This document shows, one piece after another, positions 52,193 through 60,242 of a stretch of DNA of 64,000 nucleotides. The notes below the pieces were generated by a model. It worked only from the letters and a program-made list of their open reading frames with translations. It was not told the DNA's origin and did not search any database. The position numbers were made by a program, and so were the translations under genes. Positions within the stretch are counted from its first letter, which is position 1; the number at the start of each line of letters is the position of its first letter. The stretch is from Bradyrhizobium sp. CB3481 (lineage in GTDB: Bacteria; Pseudomonadota; Alphaproteobacteria; Rhizobiales; Xanthobacteraceae). Location of the stretch: assembly GCF_029714305.1 (NCBI RefSeq), contig NZ_CP121647.1:1756501-1820500 (forward strand). The letters run 5' to 3'.

Positions 52193-53227
52193 ATGAGTGC
52201 GCCCGTCCGCCTGTCGGTGATGGGAGCGGGTCTCATCGGCAAGCGACACATCGAACACATTCTCGCGCGGCCGGAGGCGGCACTGTCGTCGATCGTCGAT
52301 CCGACGCCGGCGGCGCAAGAGTTGGCGGTTTCGCTGAAGGTGGACTGGTTTCCGTCCTTTCAGGACTTGCTCTCCGAAGATCGGCCAGAGGGAGTGGTTG
52401 TCGCCACCCCCAACCAGATGCACGTGGCCAACGGCATGGATTGTATCGCTGCGGGCGTCCCAGCGCTCATCGAGAAGCCGTTAGCGGATGATGTCGTCGC
52501 TGCACAAGCCCTGGTCGAAGCCGCCGAGCGGGCGGGCGTGCCGCTGCTCACCGGCCATCATCGCCGCCACAACCCGTTGATTCAGCGCGCCAAGACGGAG
52601 ATCGACAGCGGCCGGCTCGGCCAGATCGTATCGGTGCATGGCATGTTCTGGCTGATCAAGCCGGACGATTATTTCGATGTGGCTTGGCGCCGCGAAAAAG
52701 GGGCGGGCCCTGTTTTCCTAAATCTCATCCACGATGTCGACCTATTGCGATATCTGTGTGGGGATATCGTGGCGGTACAGGCTGCCCAATCCAATCGACT
52801 GCGTGGAAATGCCGTTGAAGAGACCGCGGTGGTCATCCTGCATTTCGCCTCCGGCGCGCTGGGAACGGTCAATGTCTCCGATACGATCCAGTCGCCTTGG
52901 AGCTGGGAATTCACGGCTGGTGAGAACCCGGCGTACAGTCATACGCAGGAGACTTGTTACCAGATCGGCGGCACGAGGGCATCGCTGTCTATTCCGCAAC
53001 TCGATCTTTGGCATCATCCAAGCAAGACCAGCTGGTGGACGCCGATAGAGCGCGAGCGGCTGAGGTACGAGAAGGAAGACCCGCTTGGCCTGCAGATTGC
53101 CAATTTCTGTGCGGTTATCCGCGGTACGGCTGCGCCTGTGGTGAGCGCGCGCGAAGGTCTCAAAACCCTCGAAGTGATTGACGCGATCAAGCGCGCAGCG
53201 GAAACCCAAAATCTCGTGTCGTTTTGA
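52193..53227 (+). CDS. Gfo/Idh/MocA-family oxidoreductase (module B)
   Basis: A 344-residue NAD(P)-dependent dehydrogenase. It shows LSVMGAGLIGKRHIEHI (Rossmann), VVVATPNQMHVANGMDCIAAGVPALIEKPLADDVVAA (catalytic Lys in EKP), and PVFLNLIHDVDLLRYLCGD (active-site Asp/His, with NLIHD in place of the usual GxxxDxxxH start). Its start is 6 bases after aroQ and it ends the operon. In a quinate-like pathway it could oxidise a ring hydroxyl as inositol dehydrogenases do; this is inference. Confidence 0.88.
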   Translation: MSAPVRLSVMGAGLIGKRHIEHILARPEAALSSIVDPTPAAQELAVSLKVDWFPSFQDLLSEDRPEGVVVATPNQMHVANGMDCIAAGVPALIEKPLADDVVAAQALVEAAERAGVPLLTGHHRRHNPLIQRAKTEIDSGRLGQIVSVHGMFWLIKPDDYFDVAWRREKGAGPVFLNLIHDVDLLRYLCGDIVAVQAAQSNRLRGNAVEETAVVILHFASGALGTVNVSDTIQSPWSWEFTAGENPAYSHTQETCYQIGGTRASLSIPQLDLWHHPSKTSWWTPIERERLRYEKEDPLGLQIANFCAVIRGTAAPVVSAREGLKTLEVIDAIKRAAETQNLVSF

Positions 53228-53406
53228 AGCGGGAAAGCACAGACGTCAACGCCGGAGTATCGAGGTTATCGCGCACTCGACGTTTGGCGGACGATCAAGG
53301 CCCCGCTAATAGGAAGCGCAACGAAGCACTATGATCGTGCGACGAATGCCCATTTTCGGTCAGATAAGCCCGGTGGTACGACGAATAAGTCATTGATTGT
53401 TCTTTA

Positions 53407-53442
53407 GCGGGTCCCAGGTTCGAGCCCTGGTGCGCCCACCAA
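53407..53442 (+). other. right attachment site (tRNA-Lys 3' end copy)
   Basis: An exact 36-bp copy of the tRNA-Lys 3' end (T arm, acceptor 3' strand and CCA) with no other tRNA parts upstream (tcattgattgttctt precedes it). It marks the right border of the island. The 180 bp between the last island gene and this site contain no gene that I can support. Confidence 0.85.
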
Positions 53443-53493
53443 TCCTTTCAAAAACTTGCGGCGGTGCCTGTCAGAAGGGGCCTGAGGAGCAAG

Positions 53494-53949
53494 ATGTCAG
53501 CCCGATTGGATGAACCTCGCCCAAGGGCCAAAATCGTCGGCATTGGCGAGCCGTCCGATCTTGCCGTGGCGCAGACACGGAAATTCCGGCCTCATTCGAG
53601 GCAGGGGGCCAGTGCATATGTGACGAAGGAAGAATCGATCGAAGACCTGGTACGCGTCAGTCTTGCTGCCGCTGATGGCCAATTCCTGTGCCTACCGCGC
53701 ATTTCGCGGCTCATGCAGGAACGGCTGAGCGAACTCGCCGCCAGCCGCGAACGTAGCGCCGGACTCGAACGCCTGTCACGTCGCGAACACATCAATCTTC
53801 GCCTGCTAGGGCACAATCTTTCGAACAAGCAGATCGCCCGCGAACTCGGACTTGAGGTTTCGACGATCAAGGATCATGTGCACAACATCATCGTGAAGCT
53901 GAGCGTCAAGAACAGGATGCAAGCTGCAACCTTCTCTCGCCCGATCTAG
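53494..53949 (+). CDS. LuxR/NarL-type response regulator with shortened receiver
   Basis: 151 residues. The C-terminal LuxR helix-turn-helix is complete: LSRREHINLRLLGHNLSNKQIARELGLEVSTIKDHVHNIIVKLSVKNRMQA. The N-terminal half keeps only the end of a receiver-like domain (KIVGIGEP...GASAYVTKEESIEDLVRVSLAAADGQFLCLPRI), so the phosphoacceptor Asp region is missing. The ATG at 53494 follows GAGGAG. It lies 51 bases after the island border, so it may have lost its 5' half there, or it may be a stand-alone short form. Confidence 0.72.
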   Translation: MSARLDEPRPRAKIVGIGEPSDLAVAQTRKFRPHSRQGASAYVTKEESIEDLVRVSLAAADGQFLCLPRISRLMQERLSELAASRERSAGLERLSRREHINLRLLGHNLSNKQIARELGLEVSTIKDHVHNIIVKLSVKNRMQAATFSRPI

Positions 53950-53993
53950 CGCCGACTGATCGATATATAATGGCAACGTAGGGAGGTTTCCCT

Positions 53994-54175
53994 ATGGAAT
54001 TGGGGTTGCAGAATTTCGCCAAACATCTCGATGCGCTGAAGTGCAGGGCGCGGCGTCCGCCTTCAACACCGAGTACTCCGCGCATGAGCACGACCCGGAG
54101 GGCGTCGCTGCCGCTCTCCGGGATTGGGTAAGCGAGACTAATGGTGCGCGTGAGGTGGGGCGCGTCGGCGCATGC
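53994..54175 (+). pseudogene. possible frameshifted gene remnant
   Basis: From an ATG at 53994 behind GGGAGG the plus strand reads MELGLQNFAKHLDALK. Then a single frameshift would continue with VQGAASAFNTEYSAHEHDPEGVAAALRDW up to a stop near 54175. Both halves look coding and have no match I can name. It ends against the convergent SDR gene. Confidence 0.3.
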
Positions 54176-54178
54176 TAG

Positions 54179-54958
54179 TCACCACCTTTCGACCCATGGC
54201 CGAAGCACGACTTCGAACGCCCACGTCGACCGATGCTGGCGATGCAGTTGCAAATATGTTTCGGCGATATGGTCAGGGTTGGCCATGTTGTCGTCGACGG
54301 TCGTTCCCGCCAGTCGGTGTGCGCGGGTCCCATCCTCCTGAGTCCAGCCGATTGCAGCGTCGATCGGCACATTCGCTACGTGGATACCCTGCGGCATCAG
54401 TTCTCTTGCCATACTCTGCGCGAGTCCCGACTTGGCATGACATGCCATCGCAAAGGCGCCGCTCGATGGGAAGCCTTTGAGCGCCGCGCTGGCGTTCGTG
54501 AAGATGATCGTTCCCTTCGCGCCGTTGGCGTCGGGTCTGTTTCCAAGCATGAGCCGTGCAGCCTGCTGTCCGACCAGGAAGGCGCTGAAGGCCGAGTTTC
54601 GAAGTGTTTCGAGTGCCATGATCGGGTCGGCTTCGATAACACTCTTGCGGAAAATGCCGGGGACTCGGCCGTCGATGTTATGCACCACAAGCCTCGGCGT
54701 CCCAATATCCTGCACGACATCCTTGAACAATTGGTCCACAGCCGCCGGTTCGCTCGCATCGCAAGCGAATCGACGCACCCCATGCATCTCTTCGAGTTTC
54801 TCAAGAACCGCTTTTTCGGGATTCCTGGCTGCTATAGCGACACGCATACCGTTCTTTGCGAACAGCCTCGCGCAACTTGAGCTGATGCCCGGACCGCCAC
54901 CGACAATGAGTGCAACATCCTGGACGGGGGGGTGGGCGTCCTGCTTGGACTGAGTCAT
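54179..54958 (-). CDS. short-chain dehydrogenase-like protein lacking the catalytic Tyr
   Basis: 259 residues with an SDR Rossmann fold. It has ALIVGGGPGISSSCARLFAKNGMRVAIAARN and the strand-5 end LVVHNID. The Ser-containing strand is TIIFTNASAALKGFPSSGAFAMACHAKSGLAQSMAREL. Where YxxxK is expected, the residue four before Lys is Ala, so the normal proton-relay Tyr is missing. A known SDR subgroup has the related sequence (FAMAKHALR) at this place. The gene follows the FabF-like gene by 69 bases on the same strand. Start at 54958 (ATG) preferred over 54997. Confidence 0.78.
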   Translation of the reverse strand: MTQSKQDAHPPVQDVALIVGGGPGISSSCARLFAKNGMRVAIAARNPEKAVLEKLEEMHGVRRFACDASEPAAVDQLFKDVVQDIGTPRLVVHNIDGRVPGIFRKSVIEADPIMALETLRNSAFSAFLVGQQAARLMLGNRPDANGAKGTIIFTNASAALKGFPSSGAFAMACHAKSGLAQSMARELMPQGIHVANVPIDAAIGWTQEDGTRAHRLAGTTVDDNMANPDHIAETYLQLHRQHRSTWAFEVVLRPWVERW

Positions 54959-55027
54959 TTCGCTTGCTCGCGTGTTAGAACTGGTAGTTACTGGCAACGA
55001 CGTGTCGACGATGTCTAGTATGCGGCC

Positions 55028-56290
55028 TCACTCCCAACGTCGAAAGATGACACTGGCGTTGACACCTCCGAAGCCGAAGCCGTTCGAGATCGCATGCTCC
55101 ATTGTCATGGGCCGAGCCTTCCGGGCCACGAGGTCGACGCCATCAGCGGCCGCGTCGCCATTTTCGAGATTGAGGGTAGGCGGCGCGATCTGGTCGCGTA
55201 ACGCGAGGATCGTGAAGATCGCTTCCGCTCCCCCGGCTGCGCCGAGCAGATGACCGGTCGCCGATTTGGTGGCGCTCACGGCAATGTTTCCGTCGCGGCC
55301 GAACACGGCTTTGATCGCCTCCAGTTCGGAAACATCGCCAACCGGCGTCGAAGTAGAATGGGCGTTGAGATGCTGGATATCACCGGGCTTGAGGCCGGCC
55401 TGCCGCAAGGCGCCTTCCATGGCGCGTCGCGCGCCGTCGCCGTCCTCGGGTCCTGACGTGATATGGTAGGCATCAGCTGTCGTGCCATAGCCGGCGATTT
55501 CGGCGATCGGTCGGGCGCCCCGCCGGAACGCGTGTTCCAATTCTTCAATCACGAGAATGCCGGCTCCTTCGCCCATCACGAAGCCGTCGCGGTCGCGGTC
55601 GAAGGGGCGGGACGCGCGCGCTGCCGTGTCATTGAAGCCGGTCGAAAGGGCCCGGGCAGCGGCGAAGCCGCCGAGGCTCACAAGATCAATGCAGGCCTCC
55701 GAGCCCCCGCAGATTGCAACGTCGGCTTCTGCGCTTCGGATCAGACGCGCTGCATCTCCGATTGCCTGCACACTCGCGGCGCAGGCGGTGACCGGCGTAC
55801 CGATGGGGCCCTTGAAGCCATAGCGGATGGAGATATGCCCGGCCGCGAGATTGGCGAGAAAAGACGGCACAGTGAACGGCGAGAGGCGCCTGACGCCGCG
55901 CTGATCGGTGGTGCGAACCGACTCGACAATTGCCGGAAAGCCTCCGATGCCGGATGCGATCACGGTCGCCGTGCGCTCCAGCGAGTGTGCGTCGGAAGGA
56001 GTCCATGCCGCTTGCGCAATAGCCTCGGCCGCGGCAGCCAACGCGAACAGGATGAAACGATCCATCCTGCGCTGATCCTTGGGAGGAACAACCAGATCCG
56101 GATCGAAGCCTCCATCCGGATCGTCGGCCTTTGTCGGCACTACTCCAGCGACCCGCGCGGGAAGGGCAGCCGCCCATTCGGGAAGGGCAGCCAGCCCGGA
56201 CCGGGCCGCAAGCAGGCGGGACCATGCCAACTCACTGCCGCAACCCAACGGTGATACCAATCCTAGTCCCGTAACGACGACGCGACGCAT
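55028..56290 (-). CDS. fabF: beta-ketoacyl-[ACP] synthase II-like protein
   Basis: A 420-residue condensing enzyme. Start RRVVVTGLGLVSPLG; catalytic Cys in TACAASVQAIGDAARLI; His residues in NAHSTSTPVGD and KSATGHLLGAAGG. The gatekeeper-like GFGFGGVNAS near the end is standard. AAAGG precedes the ATG at 56290. No acpP, fabG or acyltransferase is adjacent; its only partner is the atypical SDR downstream. It may be a second, non-housekeeping FabF for modified acyl chains. It is divergent from a TetR gene. Confidence 0.9.
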   Translation of the reverse strand: MRRVVVTGLGLVSPLGCGSELAWSRLLAARSGLAALPEWAAALPARVAGVVPTKADDPDGGFDPDLVVPPKDQRRMDRFILFALAAAAEAIAQAAWTPSDAHSLERTATVIASGIGGFPAIVESVRTTDQRGVRRLSPFTVPSFLANLAAGHISIRYGFKGPIGTPVTACAASVQAIGDAARLIRSAEADVAICGGSEACIDLVSLGGFAAARALSTGFNDTAARASRPFDRDRDGFVMGEGAGILVIEELEHAFRRGARPIAEIAGYGTTADAYHITSGPEDGDGARRAMEGALRQAGLKPGDIQHLNAHSTSTPVGDVSELEAIKAVFGRDGNIAVSATKSATGHLLGAAGGAEAIFTILALRDQIAPPTLNLENGDAAADGVDLVARKARPMTMEHAISNGFGFGGVNASVIFRRWE

Positions 56291-56421
56291 GATGACATTA
56301 CCTTTCTGAGCTATCCTTGGCCGAGCTTGTCCGATTCCTGCTGAAGCCCCGCTCACATCGCCACTTTGCCATCTTGCCGCATGGAAAGCCTTCGTCGATG
56401 CTATTGTGATCCAATTGGATG

Positions 56422-56437
56422 ATGATATAAATATCAT
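56422..56437. promoter_or_regulatory. palindromic operator between fabF-like and TetR genes
   Basis: ATGATAT-AA-ATATCAT is a perfect 7+2+7 palindrome in an AT-rich divergent intergenic region, 48 bases upstream of the TetR start. It overlaps likely promoter sequence (ttaagagcataatac). Likely bound by the TetR protein encoded alongside. Confidence 0.6.
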
Positions 56438-56484
56438 ATTAAGAGCATAATACAATAGGTCGTACTCCGGTGGAGATTCCCCAC

Positions 56485-57075
56485 ATGCGATATACCAAGG
56501 GCCACAAGGACACTTCGCATGAACGGATCCTGAAGGTCGCAGCTAAGAAGTTCAGGCGGCAGGGTATTGCCGCCACGGGAATGACCGGGATTATGGCCGA
56601 GGCAGGACTGACGAATGGCGGATTCTACTCTCACTTCCGCTCGAAGAACGATCTGGTCCGGGAGGGAATCGAGTGTGCACTCGATGAGCAACCGCATCAC
56701 CTGGCTGAAGCTGACGCCTCCCCTGGAGAACTCCGTGAGCTGATCCGTTGCTACCTCTCCGCCGAGCATCGCGACCACCCGGACTCTGGCTGTGCCTCCG
56801 CTGCGCTGCTTCCCGAGATTGGCCGTCAGCCGCGCTCCGTCCGCAAGGCCTACACGGCTCGGATGAACGAGTTCTTCGAGCAACTGGCTCGACGACTGCC
56901 GCAGAACAGTCTCGGCCACTCACCGCATGATACTGCGATCGGAATTTTCGCCGTGCTTGTTGGGACGCTTCAGCTCGCGCGCGCGGTCGAAGACCGCTCG
57001 ATGTCCGATGCCATACTTGCGGCGGGCATTCGTGCAGCAAACACGCTCGCAGATACGGCAGGAAAGAAACTATAG
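56485..57075 (+). CDS. TetR/AcrR family transcriptional regulator
   Basis: 196 residues. Helix-turn-helix: RILKVAAKKFRRQGIAATGMTGIMAEAGLTNGGFYSHFRSKNDLVREGI. The C-terminal domain (PHHLAEAD..., GCASAALLPEIGRQPRSVRKAYTARMNEFFEQLARRL) matches the group that includes the common rhizobial TetR regulators of efflux or fatty-acid genes. The ATG at 56485 follows GGAG. It probably represses the divergent fabF-SDR operon through the palindrome at 56422-56437. Confidence 0.87.
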   Translation: MRYTKGHKDTSHERILKVAAKKFRRQGIAATGMTGIMAEAGLTNGGFYSHFRSKNDLVREGIECALDEQPHHLAEADASPGELRELIRCYLSAEHRDHPDSGCASAALLPEIGRQPRSVRKAYTARMNEFFEQLARRLPQNSLGHSPHDTAIGIFAVLVGTLQLARAVEDRSMSDAILAAGIRAANTLADTAGKKL

Positions 57076-57094
57076 TCAGCTATTCGAGAACGAG

Positions 57095-57277
57095 ATGTTC
57101 AGCTATACGAAGTTGTTGATTGTTATTTTGTTTGGATTCGCTGCTGCGATGATTGCTTGCGGTTTGACCTATCCAGTAAAGGCACCTGCCCATACCGTCG
57201 ATCAGATGATTGAGTCGCCAATTCAAAACGACACTGTTGGCGCGATCAAGTCATTGAAGGACATGGGGCGTCTGTAA
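57095..57277 (+). CDS. small membrane-anchored protein
   Basis: A 60-residue frame, MFSYTKLLIVILFGFAAAMIACGLTYP..., with one hydrophobic N-terminal segment and a degenerate lipobox-like MIAC. The rest is hydrophilic (APAHTVDQMIESPIQNDTVGAIKSLKDMGRL). The ribosome site is weak. It may be a real small exported protein co-transcribed with the TetR gene 20 bases upstream, but it has no recognised family. Confidence 0.4.
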   Translation: MFSYTKLLIVILFGFAAAMIACGLTYPVKAPAHTVDQMIESPIQNDTVGAIKSLKDMGRL

Positions 57278-57405
57278 TGGGATTTAATGATGGGTGAGGG
57301 TATTGGCCCGAGGGGCCGAAAGGGGGAGTTCCAATTCGGATTATATTGACTATATATCTGCAAGTCAGTGCGCCGCGGGTCGCGGCAAGCTAGGTTGGGC
57401 CCGGA

Positions 57406-57852
57406 ATGGCAAAGAAGAAAAGTCTTGATGCGTCTTGTCCTGTAGCACGAACGCTCGACATTGTAGGCACGCGCTGGACGTTGCTGATTATCCGCGATCT
57501 TCTCCCGGGCACCATGCGATTTCAGGACCTTCAAGAGCGTCTGCCCGGCATGGCGCCTAATGTGCTCTCAGACCGTCTAAAAACACTTGAGGCACACGGC
57601 CTTGTACGTCGCGAATTCTACAGCGACCATCCCCCGCGAGCCGCCTATACCCTTACGGACCGAGGCCGTGAGCTCGGTGTTATCGTTCTGGCTCTTGGCC
57701 GATGGGGCATGCGGCACCTCGGCGGTAAGTTGAATCCTGGTCTCCAGCACGACGAGGCTTTCCGGCGCCTGCAACAAGCGGCCGACGCCATAGCCCGTCG
57801 GCCGGTTCAGCGGGCAAAAACCGGTGGCAAAGCCGTTTCCCTGAAGAGCTAA
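57406..57852 (+). CDS. HxlR-family (MarR-like winged helix) transcriptional regulator
   Basis: 148 residues. The N-terminal CPVARTLDIVGTRWTLLIIRDLLPGTMRFQDLQERLPGMAPNVLSDRLKTLEAHGLVRREFYSDHPPRAAYTLTDRG is the HxlR domain; the conserved Cys near residue 11 is the redox/aldehyde-sensing position in some members. A short inverted repeat TGACT-N11-AGTCA (57347-57367) lies upstream. A nearby NmrA-like oxidoreductase gene (58060, opposite strand) is a common partner for this class. Confidence 0.88.
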   Translation: MAKKKSLDASCPVARTLDIVGTRWTLLIIRDLLPGTMRFQDLQERLPGMAPNVLSDRLKTLEAHGLVRREFYSDHPPRAAYTLTDRGRELGVIVLALGRWGMRHLGGKLNPGLQHDEAFRRLQQAADAIARRPVQRAKTGGKAVSLKS

Positions 57853-58059
57853 GGGGATTGAGCCAAGCAAGGGCGGTTTGCCCCCGCTGTCCGTCGCGGC
57901 CAGCCGGTTTGGCGAGACACTCAGCCGATCGATCTGTCGAGCCTCAGGGCGGTGCTGGTACACTACGCTCGTCTTGGCCGTGACCTCATTCTCGCCGCGC
58001 CTAAGCGCCCAAGCTGCAAGGGGGAGAGCTGACTTTGCCGTCGGTGAACTGAAGCATGA

Positions 58060-59043
58060 TCATGTGGCCTCCAGAGCTTTGCGAACGCGGGGATTTCGTC
58101 CGAGGGCCCATCGGACGCCCCTGGGAGCGCGCCCAAGCAACCCTTCAAGCTTGTCGTTGATAACATCATAACGTCCACCTGCGACCAGGCGGGTGATTGT
58201 TCCTAGGTGGTCTGCGATATGCGGACTGCGAGGCGCGATGGGACTATTGATGTATGTCTCGATCCAGGCATCCAAGTCCTGCGGTACATACGAGATACGT
58301 CGTCCCAGCGCGGCGCCGTAATCCTCTGCAAACCCATGCATGTCCTTCAACTCCGGTCCTGTGAGCTCATACGACATCGACATGTGCGCCGAAGGATCGA
58401 TCAAGACCTTCGTGCAAACCTCCGCAACATCGTAAGCGGCGATTGGTGCGATCTTCTGCGTGCCAAAAGGCAGGTGCAGTTCGCCCGCACCAAGCAACTG
58501 CCTTAGCGGAAACCAGGAAAGGATAGGATTCTCAACGAACATGGTCGCCCGGATATTGACGACCGGCAGGCCGGACCACTTCAGCGCCTGCTCCGATGCC
58601 CAATGGCCTCTCTGCTGCGGTGACCATTCAGCGACAAGTCCCCCGAGCCATTCGAGGCGCGCCTCGTAGGCGTCGGTCATTTTATCGAACGTCATGTAGG
58701 ACTGCTCGAACTCCGAAATGTTCACGAAGACCTCAATGTCCCCTTGCGCACGCGCAGCGGCGGCTATCAAGATGCTGGCGTCGGTATAGTACGGGTTCAA
58801 ACTCATGCTGAAGTAGATCCGGCGGCAACCCTTCAGGGCGGCGGCGACATCGGCGACGTTGAGCAGATCCCCGACGAACACTTCGGCTCCGATCTGTCGA
58901 AGCGCCGCCGCCCGCTCATCGTCCCGCCTCACGAAGGCACGTACCGGATGTTGCTGCTCCAGTAGCATGTTGATCATCGTCTTGCTTACGGAGCCGACTT
59001 CGCCGCCGGCTCCAGTGATCAAAATGGGATTCCGTTTCGACAT
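58060..59043 (-). CDS. NmrA-like NAD(P)-binding protein
   Basis: A 327-residue atypical SDR. It starts NPILITGAGGEVGSVSKTMINMLLEQQHPVRAFVRRDDERAAALRQIGAEVFVGDLLNVADVAAALKGC, the Rossmann and NmrA pattern. There is no YxxxK catalytic motif in the usual place, as in NmrA proteins, which sense NADP or act as quinone oxidoreductase-like enzymes. The ATG at 59043 follows AAGGA. It lies 96 bases downstream of the hydrolase gene on the same strand. Confidence 0.82.
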   Translation of the reverse strand: MSKRNPILITGAGGEVGSVSKTMINMLLEQQHPVRAFVRRDDERAAALRQIGAEVFVGDLLNVADVAAALKGCRRIYFSMSLNPYYTDASILIAAAARAQGDIEVFVNISEFEQSYMTFDKMTDAYEARLEWLGGLVAEWSPQQRGHWASEQALKWSGLPVVNIRATMFVENPILSWFPLRQLLGAGELHLPFGTQKIAPIAAYDVAEVCTKVLIDPSAHMSMSYELTGPELKDMHGFAEDYGAALGRRISYVPQDLDAWIETYINSPIAPRSPHIADHLGTITRLVAGGRYDVINDKLEGLLGRAPRGVRWALGRNPRVRKALEAT

Positions 59044-59139
59044 CGAAATGTCCTTTTCGGCTAGGCAACTGGTTGTTCGTTGAAGCGAAGCCGGTTCGCG
59101 CCATCGAGGTACAGCCGACCGTTCGCTCTCAGAGGCCGC

Positions 59140-60039
59140 TCAGCGTTTCAGGAAGCGCAAGACGTGGCTCAACACTGCGTCGGGTTGTTCAAGATGCAGG
59201 AAATGACCGACGCCACGTATCACGATGCGCTCGAATCCATTTGTGAACGCCGTCTCCATGCTGTCGCTAAGCTGCGCAGACATGCAGCCGTCGTCCTCCC
59301 CGTGCAGATAGAGCGAGGGGACAGCAATTGGGCCGCTCGCGCGGGCTTCAAGGGCCAGGGCGGCCGGATCAGACGGCGGCGTGAACAACTGCCGGTAATA
59401 GGCCAGGGTCTGGGTCAGGACTCCCGGTTGGCCAAACGTCTCGTTGAGCGCGGAACGGTCCGCAGGCGGCAGCACATACCCCGGCGACCATTCTCGCCAG
59501 AGCCGGTCGAGGAATGCAAAGTCGTTGAGCTGAACCGCCGTCTCCGCCAGGCGAGTCTGGAAGAAGAACATATACCAGCTTCGCCGCTGTTGATCGCCAT
59601 CGGCGATGAATGCTGTCGTCAGTCCCTTTCCATAGGGGACTGCCAATCCAACAAGCTTGCGGACGCGGGCGGCATCGAGGCTTGCTGCGGCATAGACTGC
59701 GCGCGCTCCGAAGTCATGGCCGATCAGATCAGCCTGCTCGGCCCCCAGCGCTTCAATAAGCGCTAACACGTCCTGCCCGGTCGCCAAGGCGCGGTAGGAT
59801 CCGTCGGGTGCGGCGCCATCGACCCAATATCCTCGCAGAGCCGGCGCGACGGCCCAATATCCTTCCTGCGCGAGACGACCCAGGAAGTGAACCCAGCTCT
59901 GTGCATGATCGGGAAAGCCGTGCAAGCATAGCACAAGGGGACCGTTCCCCGCTTCGAGGATCGGAAAATCGAGCCCGTTGGCGCGGACCGTGCGCTTGCG
60001 GATGCGGTCCAGGGCAGGGGACGCGGGGCTGTCCGGCAT
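59140..60039 (-). CDS. alpha/beta hydrolase, epoxide-hydrolase-like
   Basis: A 299-residue cytoplasmic hydrolase. HGFPDHAQSW is the oxyanion HGxP motif. The nucleophile is Asp (GHDFGARAVYAA), as in epoxide hydrolases and haloalkane dehalogenases. The acid and base lie in YLHGEDDGCM and IRGVGHFLHLEQP. A cap region carries SWYMFFFQ, whose Tyr fits an epoxide-opening Tyr. The ATG at 60039 follows GAGGA; an upstream frame to 60189 is not credible. Confidence 0.85.
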   Translation of the reverse strand: MPDSPASPALDRIRKRTVRANGLDFPILEAGNGPLVLCLHGFPDHAQSWVHFLGRLAQEGYWAVAPALRGYWVDGAAPDGSYRALATGQDVLALIEALGAEQADLIGHDFGARAVYAAASLDAARVRKLVGLAVPYGKGLTTAFIADGDQQRRSWYMFFFQTRLAETAVQLNDFAFLDRLWREWSPGYVLPPADRSALNETFGQPGVLTQTLAYYRQLFTPPSDPAALALEARASGPIAVPSLYLHGEDDGCMSAQLSDSMETAFTNGFERIVIRGVGHFLHLEQPDAVLSHVLRFLKR

Positions 60040-60242
60040 GGTTACACGATCCTCGTATCTCACTTGGATGATGACTGTTATTAAACAGGGGAGAAAGACG
60101 GTAACGCCTGACGTGCTATTCAATCCGGCGCCATCGATGCTGCGATGGACCGGCTGCGGAAACCCCGCGCGCCCGACCCGTACGCCCATCGTATGCGAGG
60201 CTGACTATTCGTCATTTCGTTATTGCGCTGAGCCTATCTCGG
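60040..60242. other. intergenic region upstream of the epoxide-hydrolase-like gene
   Basis: About 200 bp separating two minus-strand genes. It contains an AT-rich stretch (gatgatgactgttattaaacagg) that could hold the promoter of the hydrolase gene. No other element was found. Confidence 0.35.

Larger units (their letters stand above)
29143..53442. mobile_element. genomic island integrated at tRNA-Lys, 24.3 kb
   Basis: It is bounded by the tRNA-Lys 3' end and a 36-bp perfect repeat of it. Inside are two catabolic/transport modules (30211-43203 and 43629-53227), relic DNA at the left edge, and duplicated LysR DNA. No integrase, transposase, relaxase or phage gene is visible, so the island is either a decayed element or one moved by a helper integrase. 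None of the long dispersed palindromes that crowd the flanking DNA occur inside it, which supports a separate origin. Confidence 0.75.
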
